Source of the DNA: Candidatus Accumulibacter vicinus | GTDB lineage: Bacteria > Pseudomonadota > Gammaproteobacteria > Burkholderiales > Rhodocyclaceae | Length of the DNA stretch: 8,141 bases | Direction: 5' to 3' | Assembly: GCA_002425405.1 (NCBI GenBank) | Contig: DIME01000015.1 | Location: 1-8,141 of the forward strand | Position numbers and translations under genes: made by a program | Notes under the pieces: generated by a model | What the model was told of the DNA's origin: nothing | Database searches by the model: none | What the model saw: the letters and a program-made list of their open reading frames with translations, nothing else | Part shown: piece by piece, positions 1-6,414 of the stretch | How the letters are laid out: every line of letters begins with the position of its first letter | How positions within the stretch are numbered: the stretch's first letter is position 1

Positions 1-86
1 CATCACTTTGAATCACACCCAGTGTGGCGGGCGGGTCGGCAACACCGGCTTCTGTTAGCATGCGCGCTGCTCTTGACGATCCGTCC

Positions 87-2036
87 ATGACCACCGCTCT
101 GCTTTCCGATGTCTTTTCCGCCGCCGGGCCGCTGGCCACCGGGGTCCCCGGTTATCGCCTGCGCCCCCAGCAGCTTGAACTGGCCGAGCGCATCGCTGCC
201 GCGATGGCGGGCAATCAGGTCCTGATCGCCGAGGCCGGAACCGGCACGGGCAAGACCTATGCCTATCTGGTGCCCGCCCTGCTTTCGGGGGGCAAGGTGA
301 TTGTGTCGACGGGCACCCGCAACCTGCAGGATCAGCTTTTCACACGCGACATCCCGACCATCCGCAAGGCGCTCAAGTCACCGGTCAAGGTGGCATTGCT
401 CAAGGGGCGAGCCAACTACCTGTGTCATTACCACCTCGAACTTTCGCTTTCCGATGGCCGTTTCCTTTCGCGTGACGACGCCGCCCATGCGCAGCGTATC
501 GCGCGCTTTGCCAGGAAGACCCGCAGCGGCGACAAGGCCGAGTGTGCCGGTGTGCCCGAGAACGCGACGGTGTGGGCGATGGTCACTTCGACCCGCGACA
601 ACTGCCTCGGCCAGGATTGCCCGAAGCACAAGGAGTGTTTCGTCCTGGCTGCGCGCCGCGAGGCGATGGCTGCCGACCTGGTAGTGGTCAACCATCACCT
701 GTTCTTCGCCGACGTGATGCTCCGCGACGAAGGAACCGCCGAACTGCTGCCCGCCTGCAACACGGTGATCTTTGACGAAGCACATCAGTTGCCGGAAGTC
801 GCCAGCCTGTTTTTTGGCGACAGCATCTCGACCGCGCAGCTCCTCGAACTGACCCGCGATACACAACTCGAAGGCCTGGCCTCGGCGCGTGACTGCCTGG
901 ATCTGCCGAAGTTCTGTACCTTGCTTGAAAAGTCCGCTCGCGACCTGCGGCTGGTCTTGCCGGTCGAACCGGCCCGCTACGCGCTACGGCAACTCGAAGC
1001 GCATGCCGGTTTCGCCGATCGATTGAACGGTGTGCTCAACGAACTCGCAGCGCTGACTGCCTTGCTCGAGACGCAGGCGCAGCGTGCCGAAGGTCTGGAA
1101 AGCTGCTGGCGGCGCGCCACCGATTTGCAGACTCGCTTGCAGGCCTGGCAGAGTGGGGCGAACCTGGATTTCGTTCGCTGGGCAGAGACCTATAGCCACT
1201 CGCTGCAGCTCAACGTGACGCCGCTGGCGATCGCCGAGATCATGCAGAAGCAGATGAGCGGCCATCCGCGCGCCTGGATCTTCACTTCGGCGACGCTCGC
1301 CGTGCAGGACAGTTTTTCCCATTACTGTGCCGAGATGGGGCTTGGCGACGCCGACTCGGCACGCTGGGAGAGTCCTTTCGACTACCCGCGACAGGCACTG
1401 CTCTACGCGCCGCGCAACCTGCCCGATCCGAACCACCCGGAATATGCCGAGGCGGTCGTCAAGGCCGCTTTCCCGGTGCTCAAGGCGAGCGCCGGCAGGG
1501 CTTTCTTTCTGTGTACCTCGCTACGCGCGATGCGCCGAATACACGAGTTGCTGAGCGAGTGGCTGCGGCGTGACGGACTCGATCTGCCTTTGCTGTTGCA
1601 GGGCGAGCGCAGCAAGAACGAATTGCTCGAACGCTTCCGCCACCTGGGCAACGCCATCCTGATCGGCAGCCAGAGTTTCTGGGAAGGGGTCGATGTGCGT
1701 GGCGAAGCGCTGTCGCTGGTGGTCATCGACAAGCTGCCGTTTGCGCCGCCGGATGACCCGGTACTTTCGGCGCGTATCGAGAGACTCCGCAATGAAGGCC
1801 GCAATCCTTTCCTGGAGTACCAGTTGCCGCGCGCAGTGATCAACGTCAAACAGGGGGCAGGCCGCCTGATCCGTGATGAAACCGACCGCGGGGTACTGAT
1901 GATCTGCGACCCGCGTTTGCTCAGCAAACCCTATGGCAAGCGTATCTGGCGAAGTCTGCCGCCGATGAAGAGATCTCGCGAACTCGCTGACGCTCTGGCT
2001 TTCTTGGCCCCGGCAGCGGTCGCCCGATCCGCATGA
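87..2036 (+). CDS. yoaA: ATP-dependent DNA helicase, YoaA/DinG family (XPD-like, Fe-S)
   Basis: Superfamily 2 helicase of the XPD/DinG group, expected to unwind DNA 5'-3' during repair or replication-fork rescue. Numbered from the ATG at 87 (649 aa), the sequence shows Walker A AGTGTGKT (50-57), DEAH box (230-233), TSATL (400-404), SFWEGVD (530-536) and motif VI QGAGRLIR (589-596). Four cysteines at 113, 173, 178 and 184 lie between Walker A and the DEAH box, the spacing of the 4Fe-4S cluster domain of this family. Length is close to E. coli YoaA (about 636 aa) and shorter than DinG (about 716 aa), so YoaA is preferred. The frame is open upstream to a GTG at 24 and an ATG at 60. I chose 87 because MTTALLSDVF resembles the usual family N-terminus, but none of the three starts has a good ribosome binding site. 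The stop overlaps the next start (ATGA). Family assignment is firm; the YoaA versus DinG choice and the start are less so. Confidence 0.92.
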   Translation: MTTALLSDVFSAAGPLATGVPGYRLRPQQLELAERIAAAMAGNQVLIAEAGTGTGKTYAYLVPALLSGGKVIVSTGTRNLQDQLFTRDIPTIRKALKSPVKVALLKGRANYLCHYHLELSLSDGRFLSRDDAAHAQRIARFARKTRSGDKAECAGVPENATVWAMVTSTRDNCLGQDCPKHKECFVLAARREAMAADLVVVNHHLFFADVMLRDEGTAELLPACNTVIFDEAHQLPEVASLFFGDSISTAQLLELTRDTQLEGLASARDCLDLPKFCTLLEKSARDLRLVLPVEPARYALRQLEAHAGFADRLNGVLNELAALTALLETQAQRAEGLESCWRRATDLQTRLQAWQSGANLDFVRWAETYSHSLQLNVTPLAIAEIMQKQMSGHPRAWIFTSATLAVQDSFSHYCAEMGLGDADSARWESPFDYPRQALLYAPRNLPDPNHPEYAEAVVKAAFPVLKASAGRAFFLCTSLRAMRRIHELLSEWLRRDGLDLPLLLQGERSKNELLERFRHLGNAILIGSQSFWEGVDVRGEALSLVVIDKLPFAPPDDPVLSARIERLRNEGRNPFLEYQLPRAVINVKQGAGRLIRDETDRGVLMICDPRLLSKPYGKRIWRSLPPMKRSRELADALAFLAPAAVARSA

Positions 2037-3364
2037 CTCCTTCTCCCCAGGCGGTTGCCGATCTCTTGCCGCTGGACTGCGCGGCCGTGGCTGAGCTGCT
2101 CAATCGCGGCTGCGCCTGCATCTCGGTCGACCACCGATCCTTGCAGCTCGCGCTCGAAGAGGGTGAGGGAACACTCTCGCATGCCGAACTGCTGGCGACG
2201 CGGCCGCATCTGTTTTCTGACAGCATGGTTTTCGTCAGCGCCGCGCATCTCGCGCGCATGGCGCGGATCATTGCCTTGCTCGAACGGGTGGTGGCGTTGC
2301 CGGCGTATCGCGAACGGGTGCTCGCCTACGCGCCGCCGCTGGCACGGCATTCGCCCGGCGCCATGGGAGTCTATCTGGGTTATGACTTCCACCTCGGCGC
2401 AGATGGTCCGCAGCTCATCGAAATCAATTCGAATGCCGGTGGGGCACTGCTCAACGCTCGCCTGTTGCGCGCGCAGCGCGCGTGCTGCGCCGCAGTGGCG
2501 GGGATGATGCCGGCGCCGATGCCGGTCGAGGAAACCTTTCTGGCGATGTTTCGCGAGGAGTGGCAACTGGCCTGCGGCGATGGTGATGCTTCGCAGCGGC
2601 CACTGGCGCGCATCGCGATTGTCGATACGCAGCCCGAGGAGCAGTATCTGGCGCCTGAATTTGCACTCTTTCGGCAACTCTTCGAGGCGAACGGCATCGC
2701 TGCGCTGGTGGCCGATGTGACCGAACTGACCTTCGACGGCAAACGCCTGTACTGCCGCGGGCAGCCCATCGACCTGGTCTACAACCGGTTGACCGACTTT
2801 GCCCTGGCCGAGCCGCAGAGTGCGGCGTTGCGTGCAGCGTATTTGAGCGATGCCGTGGTGGTCACGCCGCATCCGCAAGCGCATGCGCTGTTTGCCGACA
2901 AGCGCAACCTGGAGGCTTTCGGCGACGACGACTGGCTGGCAGCGATCGGCTTGCGCGAAGACGAGCGCGAGCTGCTGGCCAGCAGCATTCCGCGCACCCT
3001 GCTGGTGCTCCCCGAGCAGGCCGAGGCCTTCTGGGTCAGTCGCAAGCAGTGGTTTTTCAAGCCGGCGGCCGGCTATGGCGGGAAGGCGGCCTATCGCGGC
3101 GACAAGCTGACCCGGCGCGTATTTGCCGAAGTCGCCAGCGGTGGCTATGTCGCGCAGGCGGTGGTTGCCCCTTCCGAGCGGCGTCTGCTGATCGATGGCG
3201 TGCCGCACGATTTCAAGCTCGATCTTCGTAACTACGTTTATCGGGGTGCGGTTCAACTGGTATCGGCGCGACTGTACCGTGGCCAGACGACCAATTTCCG
3301 GACCCGTGGCGGCGGCTTTGCGGCGGTTTTCCCGGTACCCTGCCCAACCGGAAGCAAAGAATGA
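2033..3364 (+). CDS. Conserved hypothetical protein, ATP-grasp-like (possibly circularly permuted)
   Basis: A 443-aa protein that I do not recognise by name. It carries ATP-grasp-like signatures: a PQLIEINSNAGG segment (126-137) like the metal-binding E-x-N element; a lysine/glycine-loop segment FKPAAGYGGKAAYRG (342-356); and a following DFKLDLRNYVYRG segment (393-405). In ordinary ATP-grasp enzymes the glycine-rich loop comes first and the E-x-N element last. Here the order is reversed, as in circularly permuted ATP-grasp proteins related to glutathionylspermidine synthase. Such enzymes ligate a carboxylate to an amine or thiol using ATP; substrate and product here are unknown. There is no signal peptide or membrane segment, so it is probably cytoplasmic. 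It overlaps the helicase by 4 bp at the start and mobB by 4 bp at the end, so it is probably co-translated with both. No link to molybdenum cofactor synthesis is shown beyond position. Existence of the gene is near certain; the fold assignment is moderate. Confidence 0.8.
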   Translation: MTPSPQAVADLLPLDCAAVAELLNRGCACISVDHRSLQLALEEGEGTLSHAELLATRPHLFSDSMVFVSAAHLARMARIIALLERVVALPAYRERVLAYAPPLARHSPGAMGVYLGYDFHLGADGPQLIEINSNAGGALLNARLLRAQRACCAAVAGMMPAPMPVEETFLAMFREEWQLACGDGDASQRPLARIAIVDTQPEEQYLAPEFALFRQLFEANGIAALVADVTELTFDGKRLYCRGQPIDLVYNRLTDFALAEPQSAALRAAYLSDAVVVTPHPQAHALFADKRNLEAFGDDDWLAAIGLREDERELLASSIPRTLLVLPEQAEAFWVSRKQWFFKPAAGYGGKAAYRGDKLTRRVFAEVASGGYVAQAVVAPSERRLLIDGVPHDFKLDLRNYVYRGAVQLVSARLYRGQTTNFRTRGGGFAAVFPVPCPTGSKE

Positions 3365-3888
3365 GACTGTTTGGTATTGCCGGTTATTCTGGCGCCGGCA
3401 AGACGACCTTGCTGGAAAAACTGCTGCCGCGAATGACCGGGATCGGGCTGCGCGTGGCGGTGCTCAAGCACGCGCACCACCATTTCGACATCGACCAGCC
3501 GGGGAAAGACTCGTTTCGCCACCGCGCGGCAGGGGCTGGCGAAGTGCTGCTGGCCAGCAGTGCGCGCTGGGTATTGATGAGCGAGTTACGCGGCGCTCCC
3601 GAGCCGACGCTCGAGGAATATGTCGCACACTTGTCGCCGTGCGATCTGGTCCTCGTCGAGGGTTTCAAGGACGAGGCGATCCCGAAGCTCGAAGTGTATC
3701 GGCCCGGCAACGGCAAGCCGCCGCTGTGGCCACAGCAGCAGCACATCGTCGCTGTCGCCTCGGATGCCCGGCAATCGCTGACACTGCCGGCGCATCTGAC
3801 GCGACTGGACTTGAACGATCCGGACGCGATCGTCCGTTTCATCCTCGGCACTCTTCAACTGGGAGGGAAAACGCATGCTGTCCTTTGA
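3361..3888 (+). CDS. mobB: Molybdopterin-guanine dinucleotide biosynthesis adapter protein MobB
   Basis: MobB is a GTP-binding P-loop protein that associates with MobA during attachment of GMP to molybdopterin, giving the guanine dinucleotide cofactor of DMSO-reductase-family enzymes. The 175-aa product has Walker A GYSGAGKTT (8-16) at the very N-terminus. It also has the family segment KHAHHHFDIDQPGKDS (36-51) followed by FRHRAAGA, and a Walker B-like DLVLVEGFK (95-103). Length matches E. coli MobB (about 170 aa). The ATG at 3361 overlaps the previous stop (ATGA) and is preceded by GGAAG at 3350-3354, a reasonable ribosome binding site. The 3' end overlaps moeA by 14 bp. mobA is not in the window, so the partner must be encoded elsewhere. 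Confidence 0.93.
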   Translation: MRLFGIAGYSGAGKTTLLEKLLPRMTGIGLRVAVLKHAHHHFDIDQPGKDSFRHRAAGAGEVLLASSARWVLMSELRGAPEPTLEEYVAHLSPCDLVLVEGFKDEAIPKLEVYRPGNGKPPLWPQQQHIVAVASDARQSLTLPAHLTRLDLNDPDAIVRFILGTLQLGGKTHAVL

Positions 3889-5080
3889 TGAAGCGCTGGC
3901 ACGCTTGCTGGCCAGTGCCCGGACCGTTTCAGAAGTTCGCCACCTGCCGACGCTGGCTGCCGCCGGGCGCGTGCTGGCACGGGCACAGCAGGCGACGGTC
4001 AATGCCCCGCTACTCGACAACTCGGCGATGGATGGCTATGCGCTGGCCGTCGCCGATGTGCCGCGCCTGGCGAGCCGCCTGCCGGTTTCGCAGCGCATTC
4101 CGGCGGGCAGCGTCGGTACACCGCTGCAGCCCGGAACCGCTGCCCGGATCTTCACCGGCGCGCCGATACCGGCCGGTGCCGACGCAGTGGTAATGCAGGA
4201 GCTTTGCGAACACGCCGACGATGCGGTGCTGATCAACCATCTGCCGCAAGCGGGCGAACACATTCGCCGCGCCGGGAGCGACATTGCCGCCGGGAGCGAA
4301 ATTCTCCCTGCCGGACTGCGCCTGCGACCCCAGGACACCGCCCTGGCAGCGTCGGTGGGGATCGCCGAACTGCCGGTTTTCCGCCGCTTGCGAGTGGCCG
4401 TACTGTTTACGGGGGACGAACTGCGCATGCCCGGTGAGCCGCTGCCGCCAGGCGCGATCTACAATGCCAACCGTTTCCTGCTGACTGCCCTGCTGCAGCC
4501 ATTGGGTTGCGTCGTTCGTGATCTCGGGCAGGTGCCCGACGATCTGCCGGCGACGCGCCAGGCGCTGCGCGCAGCCGCGCTCGACAATGACCTGGTACTC
4601 AGCTCGGGCGGCGTTTCCGTCGGCGAAGAGGATCACGTCAAAGCCGCCGTTGCGGCGGAGGGCCGGATCGAGATGTGGAAGATCGCCATCAAGCCCGGCA
4701 AACCCCTGGCATTTGGACAGATCGGTTCGCCCGGGCGGGAGGTGGCGTGCATCGGTTTGCCGGGAAACCCGGTTTCCTGCCTGATCACCTTCCTCATGCT
4801 GGTGCGGCCTTTTCTATTGAAAATGCAGGGCGTGCATCGAATCACTCCGCCGAGCTACCGGCTGCGCGCCGATTTCGACTGGTTGCGGCCCGATGCCCGG
4901 CGCGAGTTCCTGCGTGCAAGAAGCCATGCCGACGGCGGCGTGGAGATCTTCGCCGACCAGGGCGCGGCAGTCCTGAGTTCGGCAGTGTGGGGCGATGGCC
5001 TGATCGATAACCCGCCGCAGCAGGTGATCCGACGCGGCGACATGGTGCGCTTCCTGCCGTTTTCGGCCTTGCTGAACTGA
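3875..5080 (+). CDS. moeA: Molybdopterin molybdenumtransferase MoeA
   Basis: MoeA inserts molybdate into adenylylated molybdopterin, releasing AMP and active molybdenum cofactor in the cytoplasm. The 401-aa product matches the family length (E. coli 411 aa). It shows DNSAMDGYA (48-56, with the conserved Asp of MDGY), RIFTGAPIPAGADAVV (91-106), FTGDEL (178-183), SSGGVSVGEEDHVK (243-256), KPGKP (273-277) and GLPGNPVS (294-301). These are the molybdopterin- and metal-handling motifs, with no obvious loss. The C-terminal domain (about 325-400) is present. The start at 3875 lies 8 nt after a strong GGGAGG (3861-3866) inside the mobB 3' end, giving a 14-bp overlap and likely translational coupling. 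Confidence 0.96.
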   Translation: MLSFDEALARLLASARTVSEVRHLPTLAAAGRVLARAQQATVNAPLLDNSAMDGYALAVADVPRLASRLPVSQRIPAGSVGTPLQPGTAARIFTGAPIPAGADAVVMQELCEHADDAVLINHLPQAGEHIRRAGSDIAAGSEILPAGLRLRPQDTALAASVGIAELPVFRRLRVAVLFTGDELRMPGEPLPPGAIYNANRFLLTALLQPLGCVVRDLGQVPDDLPATRQALRAAALDNDLVLSSGGVSVGEEDHVKAAVAAEGRIEMWKIAIKPGKPLAFGQIGSPGREVACIGLPGNPVSCLITFLMLVRPFLLKMQGVHRITPPSYRLRADFDWLRPDARREFLRARSHADGGVEIFADQGAAVLSSAVWGDGLIDNPPQQVIRRGDMVRFLPFSALLN

Positions 5081-5084
5081 GCCT

Positions 5085-5089
5085 GGAGG
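5085..5089 (+). promoter_or_regulatory. Ribosome binding site of moaD (decides start)
   Basis: GGAGG lies just after the moeA stop. Two ATG codons follow in tandem at 5094 and 5097, with spacers of 4 and 7 nt. The 7-nt spacer is closer to the optimum, so 5097 is preferred. Confidence 0.7.
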
Positions 5090-5096
5090 GCGAATG

Positions 5097-5348
5097 ATGC
5101 TGAAGATTCTGTACTTCGCGAGCGTCCGCGAACTGCTTGGACAAGGCAGCGAGGAGTTGCCGCTGCCGGCCGGGGTGGTGGATGTCGCCGGCCTGCTCGG
5201 GTTTCTCGCGCAACGGGGCGGCGCATGGGAGCACCTGGCGGAGATCAGGAACCTGCGTCAGGCGGTCAATCAGGAAATGGTCGGGCGCAATGCACCGATC
5301 GGGGCAGGGGACGAGGTCGCTTTCTTTCCGCCGGTGACCGGAGGTTGA
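5097..5348 (+). CDS. moaD: Molybdopterin synthase sulfur carrier subunit MoaD
   Basis: This is the small ubiquitin-fold subunit of molybdopterin synthase. Its C-terminal Gly-Gly is adenylylated, converted to thiocarboxylate and inserted into MoaE to supply the dithiolene sulfurs. The 83-aa product (84 if the ATG at 5094 is used) has the N-terminal strand LKILYFASVRELLG, with the typical F-A-x-x-R-E pattern. It ends in FFPPVTGG, with the essential diglycine at the extreme C-terminus and no trailing residues, so no processing is needed. Length matches E. coli MoaD (81 aa). It starts 16 nt after moeA and ends immediately before moaE. Confidence 0.93.
   Translation: MLKILYFASVRELLGQGSEELPLPAGVVDVAGLLGFLAQRGGAWEHLAEIRNLRQAVNQEMVGRNAPIGAGDEVAFFPPVTGG
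5340..5345 (+). promoter_or_regulatory. Ribosome binding site of moaE, formed by the MoaD diglycine codons
   Basis: GGAGGT is the only good ribosome binding site ahead of moaE, and it consists of the last two moaD sense codons (GGA GGT, Gly-Gly). Spacers are 4 nt to the ATG at 5350 and 7 nt to the ATG at 5353, favouring 5353. The arrangement implies coupled translation of the two synthase subunits. Confidence 0.75.
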
Positions 5349-5352
5349 AATG

Positions 5353-5802
5353 ATGGTTCGCGTTCAGGAGGCTGATTTCGACGTCGGCACCGAGCTCGCG
5401 GCGCTGCGCCGGAATCAGCCACAGATCGGTGCGCTGGTGTCCTTTGTCGGTGTCGTGCGAGCGGCCAGTGACGGCGCCGGAGTCTCGGAGATGACCCTCG
5501 AACATTACCCAGGGATGACCGAGAAAGCGCTTGCAGCGATGGTTGGCGAAGCCGGACGCCGCTGGAACCTCATCGACGCGATCGTCATCCACCGCGTCGG
5601 TCGCTTGCTGCCGGGCGACCAGATCGTCCTCGTCGCAGTGGCCGGCGCGCACCGTGGCGAAGCCTTTGCCGCCTGCGAGTTCCTCATCGACTACCTGAAA
5701 ACGCGTGCGCCATTCTGGAAGCGCGAAGTGACGCCGCAAGGTGCGCGCTGGGTCGCTGCGCGCGCGAGTGACGATCAGGCTGCCGAGCGCTGGCGGGATT
5801 GA
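5353..5802 (+). CDS. moaE: Molybdopterin synthase catalytic subunit MoaE
   Basis: MoaE is the large subunit of molybdopterin synthase. As a MoaD2-MoaE2 heterotetramer it converts cyclic pyranopterin monophosphate to molybdopterin using the MoaD thiocarboxylate. The product is 149 aa from the ATG at 5353 (150 from 5350), matching the family. Visible motifs are GALVSFVGVVR (26-36, conserved Arg), LEHYPGMTEKAL (49-60), IHRVGRLLPGD (79-89), AHRGEAFAACEFLIDYLK (99-116) and TRAPFWKRE (117-125). Lysines 116 and 123 correspond to the catalytic lysines 119 and 126 of the E. coli enzyme, and His-Arg 100-101 to the substrate-binding pair. It is the last gene of the + strand core unit. I see no clear hairpin-plus-T-run terminator after it; the next coding trace is on the opposite strand. 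Confidence 0.95.
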   Translation: MVRVQEADFDVGTELAALRRNQPQIGALVSFVGVVRAASDGAGVSEMTLEHYPGMTEKALAAMVGEAGRRWNLIDAIVIHRVGRLLPGDQIVLVAVAGAHRGEAFAACEFLIDYLKTRAPFWKREVTPQGARWVAARASDDQAAERWRD

Positions 5803-5805
5803 GCT

Positions 5806-6291
5806 CGGCATGATGGGTATCTCGCTTGCTTGGGGCAGCAGGTTGTAGATGCTGGCCGTGCGACCGTAGCTACCCGCGGCCAATGCAAGATCGCGTCGTT
5901 CAAGGCTGAGCACGGGAGCGGGTACCAGATCATAGGCAGGCGAAAGTCGCCAGCCCTTCTGCCCGCGCAGCAGGGCGTGGTTGCGCGGGTGGTCGTTGTT
6001 GTGGGTCACTGCTGCATTGAAAACCATCCTGCGGAACAGTTCGGCGCAATCAGCCTCGGGCTTGTCAGACCATCGCCGCAAGTTGTCGGCCAGAAGACTC
6101 GATGGCCTGGGACGCGGCGACCAGCTCGTCCAGCGGGTACGTTCGGTGTAAGTACGCTTGGGCGCAGGCGGCTCGGCCTTGAGGCCAAAACTCAGGTACC
6201 CGGCCCCATCCTGGGGGCCATGGAGCAGGTAATCGATCTCCTGGAGATCTGCCGGGCTCTGCTCCAGAGCGAACAGCGAACCCCTCCCGCT
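5806..6291 (-). pseudogene. Degenerate hipA-like serine/threonine kinase toxin gene (remnant)
   Basis: HipA-family proteins are kinase toxins of type II toxin-antitoxin pairs. The - strand encodes recognisable HipA pieces in the correct order. An N-terminal-half piece EIDYLLHGPQDGAGYLSFG lies at about 6184-6240 and is followed by PPAPKRTY. A second piece HRTYPLDELVAASQAIE is readable only after a one-base shift near 6146. A third piece LLADNLRRWSDKPEADC begins near 6096 and leads into ELFRRMVFNAAV, HNNDHPRNHALL, GWRLSPAYDLVPAP and ERRDLALAAGSYGR. Family members carry over 100 residues between the second and third pieces, including the ATP-binding core. Here they are fused directly, so that part is deleted. 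About the first 100 residues are missing; a - strand stop lies at 6301-6303. Homology ends near NLLPQAS, just before the moaE stop. With the nucleotide-binding core gone it cannot encode an active kinase. The - strand frame stays open into moaE antisense only by chance. No antitoxin gene is visible. Confidence 0.82.
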
Positions 6292-6300
6292 GGCCTGGCT

Positions 6301-6410
6301 TCAGGTACTGTGATATAAGAGGAGGCTGTTTTTTTACCGTTTTCGACCACTGGCCCGAAGACGTGCTGAGAGTGGTTAGCTACGGATTTTGGCGGCTATT
6401 CGTGGGAAGC
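6301..6410. other. Intergenic stretch between hipA remnant and accessory operon
   Basis: About 110 bases with no convincing coding potential. It is more AT-rich than its surroundings and contains a TGATATAAG promoter-like element, an AAGAGGAGG purine tract (6317-6324) with no start codon at a usable distance, and a run of seven T (6329-6335) without a clear preceding hairpin. The frame of the downstream gene has a stop at 6367-6369 and no alternative start codon between it and 6412. Confidence 0.6.
6311..6319 (+). promoter_or_regulatory. Candidate extended -10 promoter for the accessory operon
   Basis: TG-A-TATAAG matches an extended -10 element: TGn plus five of six bases of TATAAT. It sits about 90 bases before the IMPase-like gene and stands out against GC-rich surroundings. 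The -35 region 17 bp upstream (TGGCCT) is poor, as tolerated by extended -10 promoters. Transcription would begin near 6326. Called from sequence only. Confidence 0.4.
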
Positions 6411-6414
6411 GATG

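Noticed and set aside
14..26. Inverted repeat CACAC-CCA-GTGTG near the window start
   Set aside because: A perfect 5-bp arm is short and could be chance; there is too little upstream sequence to decide whether it is an operator or a hairpin.
1931..3256. A 441-codon - strand frame opposite the ATP-grasp-like gene
   Set aside because: It is a mirror of a high-GC + strand gene, low in complexity, with no motifs; the + strand frame has coherent motifs and coupled ends.
4267..4306. Short tandem-looking repeat (GCCGGGAGCGA twice) in moeA
   Set aside because: It encodes the AGSDIA/AGSEIL part of a conserved MoeA segment and is ordinary coding sequence.
5266..6081. A 271-codon - strand frame read as an intact gene
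   Set aside because: Only about its first 90 residues are HipA-like; the rest is antisense to moaE and moaD, and it begins at a TTG inside the HipA homology.
5830..6318. A 162-codon + strand open frame between moaE and the IMPase-like gene
   Set aside because: It is antisense to the hipA remnant and its translation has no recognisable motif; the family signal is entirely on the - strand.
6317..6324. Strong ribosome-binding-site-like AAGAGGAGG in the intergenic stretch
   Set aside because: No ATG, GTG or TTG follows at a usable distance, so it cannot start a small gene; it also partly overlaps the -10 candidate.
6329..6335. Run of seven T as a possible terminator
   Set aside because: No GC-rich hairpin precedes it on the + strand, and on the - strand it would lie upstream of the hipA remnant.
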